Source of the DNA: JAAYCI01 sp964370045
Lineage (GTDB): Bacteria > Bacillota > Clostridia > Oscillospirales > Ruminococcaceae
Length of the DNA stretch: 64,000 bases
Assembly (NCBI GenBank): GCA_964370045.1
Contig: CAYJGZ010000003.1
Coordinates: 1 to 64,000, forward strand
Reading direction: 5' to 3'
A program made the position numbers and the translations under genes. Of the stretch, positions 60,604-64,000 are shown one piece after another. The notes under the pieces were generated by a model that was given only the letters and a program-made list of their open reading frames with translations, had not been told where the DNA came from and did not search any database. Each line of letters starts with the position of its first letter. The stretch's first letter is position 1.

Positions 60604-62456
60604 GCTTGCACCTCCGCATCAACATCCTGAGAGGCGCATATTTCCCTGTACACCTCGCACGAGCGCAAAAGCTCCTCGTGCGTGCCCTGCCCTGCCAAAA
60701 CGCCGTCGTCCATCACAAGTATCCTATCTGCCTCCTTGATGGAGTCCACCCTTTGGCTGATGAAAAACACCGTGCACTCCTGCGAGATTTTTTTCAGCGC
60801 AGAGCGAAGCTTTGCGTCGGTGGTGTAGTCCAGCGCAGAGGTGGCATCGTCCAAAATTAGGATTTGTGGCGCTTTCACCAGCGCACGTGCAACGCACAGG
60901 CGCTGTTTTTGTCCACCCGAAAGGTTTTTGCCACCCTCGTGAACCTGCGCATTCAGCCCATCTTTTGGAGTGGCTACATAGAGGTGGTTAAGTTTTTTGC
61001 TATCTTCTCCTCGCCTGCGGTGGGGAGAAGATAGCGCCTTCTTCTCGCACTTAACGTATTCTAAATCACCGCTTTTGTCCACACCCCCATTTGGCATCTG
61101 CTGTACAAACTCCTGCGCCTGTGCGTCCGAAAGTGCCTGCCACATCTCCTCATCGCTTGCGTTCGGATTTGCAATTTGCAGGTTTTGCCGCACGCTTCCG
61201 CTGAACAGCGCCGCCGTCTGCGGCACAACGCCCATCTGCGCACGCAGCTCGTGCAGTTTGTACGCTCGCACATCCTGCCCGCCTATCAGCACCTCGCCGC
61301 CGCTTGTGTCGTAGTGGCGCACCATAAGGTTCACAAGGCTGGACTTGCCACTGCCCGTGCCGCCTATCACCCCGATGGTCTGCCCCCTTTGCGCCGTAAA
61401 CGAAATATGCTCCAGCGCATTTTGCGCCCCCTCGTGGTACGCAAAGCACACGTCCTTAAACTCTACCGCAGGCGCATCCTCTATGGGCTGTGCGCCGATG
61501 CCGTCCGCAATGGTGGGCTGTGTGTTCAGCACCTCGGCCACCCTGCGCGTGCTCGCCAGCGCACGGGTGAACAGCACTGTAAGGTTCGCCGCCACAATCA
61601 GTGCCAAAAGTACCTGGTTCATGTACGCCACCAGCGCTATCACCTCGCCCGGCAGTACGTCGCCGCTTGCGGCATAGCCTGCGCCCATCCACACAATGCA
61701 CACGATGGCGGCGCTGACGATTATGTTTGTAATCGGGTTTACGGCGGCGGATATTTTGCCCACCCGCATCATCTGCAACGACAGGCCGCTCGCCGCATCA
61801 TCGTACTGTGCCTGCTCCTCTTTTTGGCGTGAAAAGGCACGAATAACACGTATACCCGATAAGTTTTCGCCGCTCAAACGGGAAAGCTCGTCCTGCTTGT
61901 GCTGTACCTTTTCGTAGCCGGGTATGGTATAGCGCATAATCATGTAAAGCACCAGCGCCACAACGGGCGTGCATATCAAAAAGATTATGCCTATTCGAGG
62001 GTTCAGGTACATCGCCATTACCACACTGCCAATGGCCAAAAAGGGCGCACGTGTGCCAAGGCGTATCATCATGTTCAGCCCTGCTTGGATGTTGTTTGCG
62101 TCGTTCGTAAGGCGGGTGGAGAGGCTTCCTGCCCCAAAGTGGGCGGCTTGCGAAGGGGATAGCCTCAAAACATGCACATACAGTTGCCTGCGCAGGCTTC
62201 TGCCAAACGCACCGCCTGCCTTCGCCGCATAATACTGGCATATCATCGCACACGTAACACCCAGCGCCGCAATGCCCACCAGCATACCCGCTCGTGTTAA
62301 GACATAGTTCATGTCCCCCTTCATGACGCCTGCGTCAATCATATCCGCCACCACCAGCGGCACAAGTAGCTCCAAAATCGCCTCCAGCAGCTTAAAGAGC
62401 GGCCCCAATATAATCTCTTTGTAGTGCCCCTTTGCGTTTTGCGCAATCAGTTTCAT
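60600..62456 (-). CDS. ABC exporter subunit interrupted in frame by a mobile element
   Basis: A 618-residue partner of the previous subunit. Six membrane helices, then Walker A GGTGSGKSSLV, Q-loop VVPQTAALF, signature LSGGQKQRL (512-520), Walker B ILILDDATS and H-loop FISQRVDS. Walker B ends in Asp, not Glu, and the H-loop has Gln for His, the degenerate-site pattern of heterodimeric exporters. Residues 458-500 (GVDKSGDLEYVKCEKK to NHLYVATPKDG) are extra: they come from a palindromic element plus a duplicated target. Without them the chain is 575 residues, matching its partner. The insertion lies just before the X-loop (VHEGGKN), so activity may be altered. Confidence 0.92.
   Translation of the reverse strand: MKLIAQNAKGHYKEIILGPLFKLLEAILELLVPLVVADMIDAGVMKGDMNYVLTRAGMLVGIAALGVTCAMICQYYAAKAGGAFGRSLRRQLYVHVLRLSPSQAAHFGAGSLSTRLTNDANNIQAGLNMMIRLGTRAPFLAIGSVVMAMYLNPRIGIIFLICTPVVALVLYMIMRYTIPGYEKVQHKQDELSRLSGENLSGIRVIRAFSRQKEEQAQYDDAASGLSLQMMRVGKISAAVNPITNIIVSAAIVCIVWMGAGYAASGDVLPGEVIALVAYMNQVLLALIVAANLTVLFTRALASTRRVAEVLNTQPTIADGIGAQPIEDAPAVEFKDVCFAYHEGAQNALEHISFTAQRGQTIGVIGGTGSGKSSLVNLMVRHYDTSGGEVLIGGQDVRAYKLHELRAQMGVVPQTAALFSGSVRQNLQIANPNASDEEMWQALSDAQAQEFVQQMPNGGVDKSGDLEYVKCEKKALSSPHRRRGEDSKKLNHLYVATPKDGLNAQVHEGGKNLSGGQKQRLCVARALVKAPQILILDDATSALDYTTDAKLRSALKKISQECTVFFISQRVDSIKEADRILVMDDGVLAGQGTHEELLRSCEVYREICASQDVDAEVQA
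60957..61094. mobile_element. palindromic miniature element, copy C, in frame inside an ABC exporter gene
   Basis: The insert is 60969-61085 (117 bp). Its ends are imperfect inverted repeats, GTGGCTACATAGAGGTGGTT from one side and GTGTGGACAAAAGCGGTGAT from the other. It has the core hairpin TATCTTCTCCTCGCC-TGC-GGTGGGGAGAAGATA and the shared TTCTTCTCGCACTTAACGTA and ATTCTAAAT. Flanks are CCCATCTTTTGG (60957-60968) and CCCATTTGG (61086-61094), apparently a 9-bp target duplication with a 3-base difference. Insert plus duplicate totals 129 bases, 43 codons, without a stop in the transporter frame. Confidence 0.85.
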
Positions 62457-62660
62457 GCTGTAAAAACTCTCCCATATACGTTATGATATTTCTATGCTAT
62501 ATTCAATATAAAGGACTTGCCCCGCATGGCGCGAAAGACATCCTTCCTTACGTTATTGTACAGGCGCATCACTTTTCCGTCAACAAAACACTGTCGTTGA
62601 CAAAGACAAGTTTGCGCTATACCATATCTGTACTTCTATATATTTATAAGGAGGCTAAGC

Positions 62661-63287
62661 ATGGACAAAACATTCTCATGCGTAAGTTGTTCTTCCGGCG
62701 CATGTGGCGGCGCAGAAAGAGAGTTCCCCTCCTTTTGCCCCACACAGCAGCTGAAAGAAAGGCTCGTGGCGCAATCGCTGGCGGAATACGAAGTGCCCGA
62801 AAACAAAAAAATCGCCATAGCGGCGGCCGAAACGGAGTGCGAGGCGTACGGAGTGCTCACACGTGTGGAGGAGACTGTGCTTTTCGCAAAAAAGATAGGC
62901 GCAAAAAAGCTGGGAATCGCCACCTGCTTGGGCCTTGTTCGGGAATCTCAGGCGCTGCAAAAAATCCTCTCGCTTCACGGCTTTGACGTATACGGCATCT
63001 CCTGCAAGGCAGGAACAGTGGAAAAAACAGCGGTGGGCATCCCCAAAGAGTGCGAAAAGGTGGGTGTCAACATGTGCAACCCCATACTGCAAGCAAAAAA
63101 GCTAAATGCGGAAAAAACCGACCTCAATATAGTAATGGGGCTGTGCATCGGGCATGACAGCCTTTTCTATAAGTATTCGGATGCTTTCGTCACCACACTC
63201 GTGGTGAAAGACCGCATCACGGGGCACAACCCCGTAGCGGTGCTGTATCAGCTGCATTCTTGCTATAAAAAGCTGTGTGAGGGATAG
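62661..63287 (+). CDS. DUF1847 protein, cysteine-rich
   Basis: A 208-residue protein with an N-terminal Cys cluster (CVSCSSGACGGAEREFPSFC) that probably binds metal, then a Rossmann-like part (KKLGIATCLGLVRESQALQ, FDVYGISCKAGTVEK) and a conserved end (GLCIGHDSLFYKYSDAFVTTLVVKDR, GHNPVAVLY). These features match DUF1847, common in anaerobes and of unknown function. AAGGAGG precedes the ATG. It is monocistronic between the exporter and the ilvB leader. Confidence 0.88.
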   Translation: MDKTFSCVSCSSGACGGAEREFPSFCPTQQLKERLVAQSLAEYEVPENKKIAIAAAETECEAYGVLTRVEETVLFAKKIGAKKLGIATCLGLVRESQALQKILSLHGFDVYGISCKAGTVEKTAVGIPKECEKVGVNMCNPILQAKKLNAEKTDLNIVMGLCIGHDSLFYKYSDAFVTTLVVKDRITGHNPVAVLYQLHSCYKKLCEG

Positions 63288-63369
63288 CTCACGCTACCCA
63301 TATAAATCACTTTGATACGTGTCTTTTCTCAAAATTGCAAAAAAAATACAAGTTGTCGCCATAAATAGT

Positions 63370-63398
63370 TTGACAACGCCTTCACTTTGCGCTATAAT
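63370..63398 (+). promoter_or_regulatory. consensus promoter of the ilvB leader
   Basis: TTGACA (63370-63375), 17 bases, TATAAT (63393-63398); transcription would start near 63405 and run through the T-box. Confidence 0.88.
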
Positions 63399-63404
63399 CA
63401 CTTT

Positions 63405-63710
63405 AGGTTTAGATATTCAAAGGCTTTGACAAAAAAACAGTAGCTTGCTGTGGTATCGCTAAGAGAGCTGTCGGGTGGTGCGAGACAGTGCGAGAGCACA
63501 AGTGAAATCCTTTTTGTAGCCGCCGGCTGAAGGGAATTTTTTTCCTGTGTAAGTTTGGACGCGTAGCGCCCCGTTAAGGCACTCGATATTAGGCGTTTTT
63601 TGCGCCCCGATGTCGGATTTGAGTGGTCGCACTTTTGGTGCGGCAAAAAGAGTGGTACCGCAGAGTTGTCTCTGTCTCTTTATTTTTAAGAGATGGAGCG
63701 TTTTTTTTTA
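63405..63710 (+). promoter_or_regulatory. T-box riboswitch upstream of ilvB
   Basis: The T-box core AGAGTGGTACCGCAG lies at about 63649-63663. The terminator CTCTGTCTCTT..AAGAGATGGAG with a run of T follows (63670-63709). Upstream are Stem I-like arms containing AGTGCGAGAGCAC and AAGTGAAATCC. It should sense an uncharged branched-chain tRNA (Leu, Ile or Val); I could not assign the specifier codon with confidence. Confidence 0.9.
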
Positions 63711-63794
63711 GGAAGTTTTTTACAAAAAACACCAATTATCGTACATTGCACACAAAGTTACGCTATATTAACGGACATCAAGGAGGGTACAGCT

Positions 63795-64000
63795 ATGAAA
63801 TTAACAGGTGCGGAAATTGTTGCTCATGTGCTTATGGAGCAGGAGGTAGATACTCTGTTTGGGTATCCGGGTGGTTCTGTGCTTGATATTTATGACGCGC
63901 TGTACAAGCACAGGGATAAAATAACGCATTACATCACAGCGCACGAGCAGGGCGCTGCCCACGCCGCCGACGGATACGCACGGGCGAGTGGCAAAACGGG
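63795..64000 (+). CDS. ilvB: acetolactate synthase large subunit, N-terminal part
   Basis: First 68 codons only; the gene runs past the window. MKLTGAEIVAHVLMEQEVDTLFGYPGGSVLDIYDAL is the thiamine-diphosphate enzyme N-terminus, and ITAHEQGAAHAADGYARASG holds the conserved catalytic Glu (HEQ) of acetohydroxyacid synthase. It makes acetolactate/acetohydroxybutyrate for Val, Leu and Ile. GGAGGG lies nine bases before the ATG. The T-box upstream fits branched-chain amino acid control. Confidence 0.95.
   Translation, partial: MKLTGAEIVAHVLMEQEVDTLFGYPGGSVLDIYDALYKHRDKITHYITAHEQGAAHAADGYARASGKT

Overview
The window comes from a low-to-mid GC Gram-positive anaerobe of the class Clostridia. The evidence is the gene content: T-box leaders on valS and ilvB, strong AGGAGG ribosome sites, a mazG-hup-rqcP-divIC-yabR block, recJ-relA-dtd, cdaA-cdaR, a trimeric [FeFe]-hydrogenase, HemZ, and a BspA-like secreted repeat protein. 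It is probably motile or at least chemotactic (CheA, W, R, B and V, with FliK-like and FlhB-like proteins). The sporulation genes yabP and yabQ are missing from their usual place, so it may not form spores. I cannot name the species.

Layout. 1-3.6 kb: two tandem paralogues of a secreted leucine-rich/InlB-repeat protein, the first cut by the window edge. 3.6-8.4 kb: a gene remnant, an NADH oxidase, a methyltransferase, an RluA-type pseudouridine synthase and the hibernation factor HPF. 8.6-11.4 kb: yabR, divIC, rqcP, hup and mazG. 11.6-19.5 kb: a uridine-kinase-like gene, hemZ, an MBL hydrolase, dtd, relA and recJ. 19.6-25.1 kb: a COG2509 flavoprotein, cdaR, cdaA (c-di-AMP) and a fused ispDF. 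25.5-29.1 kb: a copper ATPase joined in frame to its chaperone, and an SPL-like radical SAM protein. 29.2-43.4 kb: chemotaxis and cyclic-dinucleotide signalling (cheB, R, W and A on one strand; FliK-like, FlhB-like, ComFB, PilZ, FtsA-like, CheV and EAL-HDOD on the other). 43.5-44.9 kb: a small membrane protein with its XRE regulator, and a lone hisB. 45.4-51.0 kb: the hydrogenase operon. 51.2-57.2 kb: an orphan response regulator, valS with its T-box, pfkA and tRNA-Gln. 57.3-64 kb: small membrane and unknown proteins, a heterodimeric ABC exporter, a DUF1847 protein, and a T-box leading into ilvB, which runs off the end.

The most unusual signal is a dispersed palindromic element of about 110-117 bp with imperfect terminal inverted repeats and a GC-rich central hairpin. 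One copy (60969-61085) lies in frame inside an ABC-exporter ATPase, just before its X-loop and signature motif, and adds 43 residues including a diverged target duplication. A second copy (14582-14692) is flanked by a perfect 10-bp direct repeat and replaces the last residues of dtd. A third, lacking the hairpin, ends next to the copA start. It resembles Rickettsia palindromic elements in behaviour, but I do not recognise the sequence. Other points of interest are the copA-copZ read-through arrangement with an internal ribosome site, a NuoF-GltD fused hydrogenase subunit, and a hydrogenase catalytic subunit with a coiled-coil tail.
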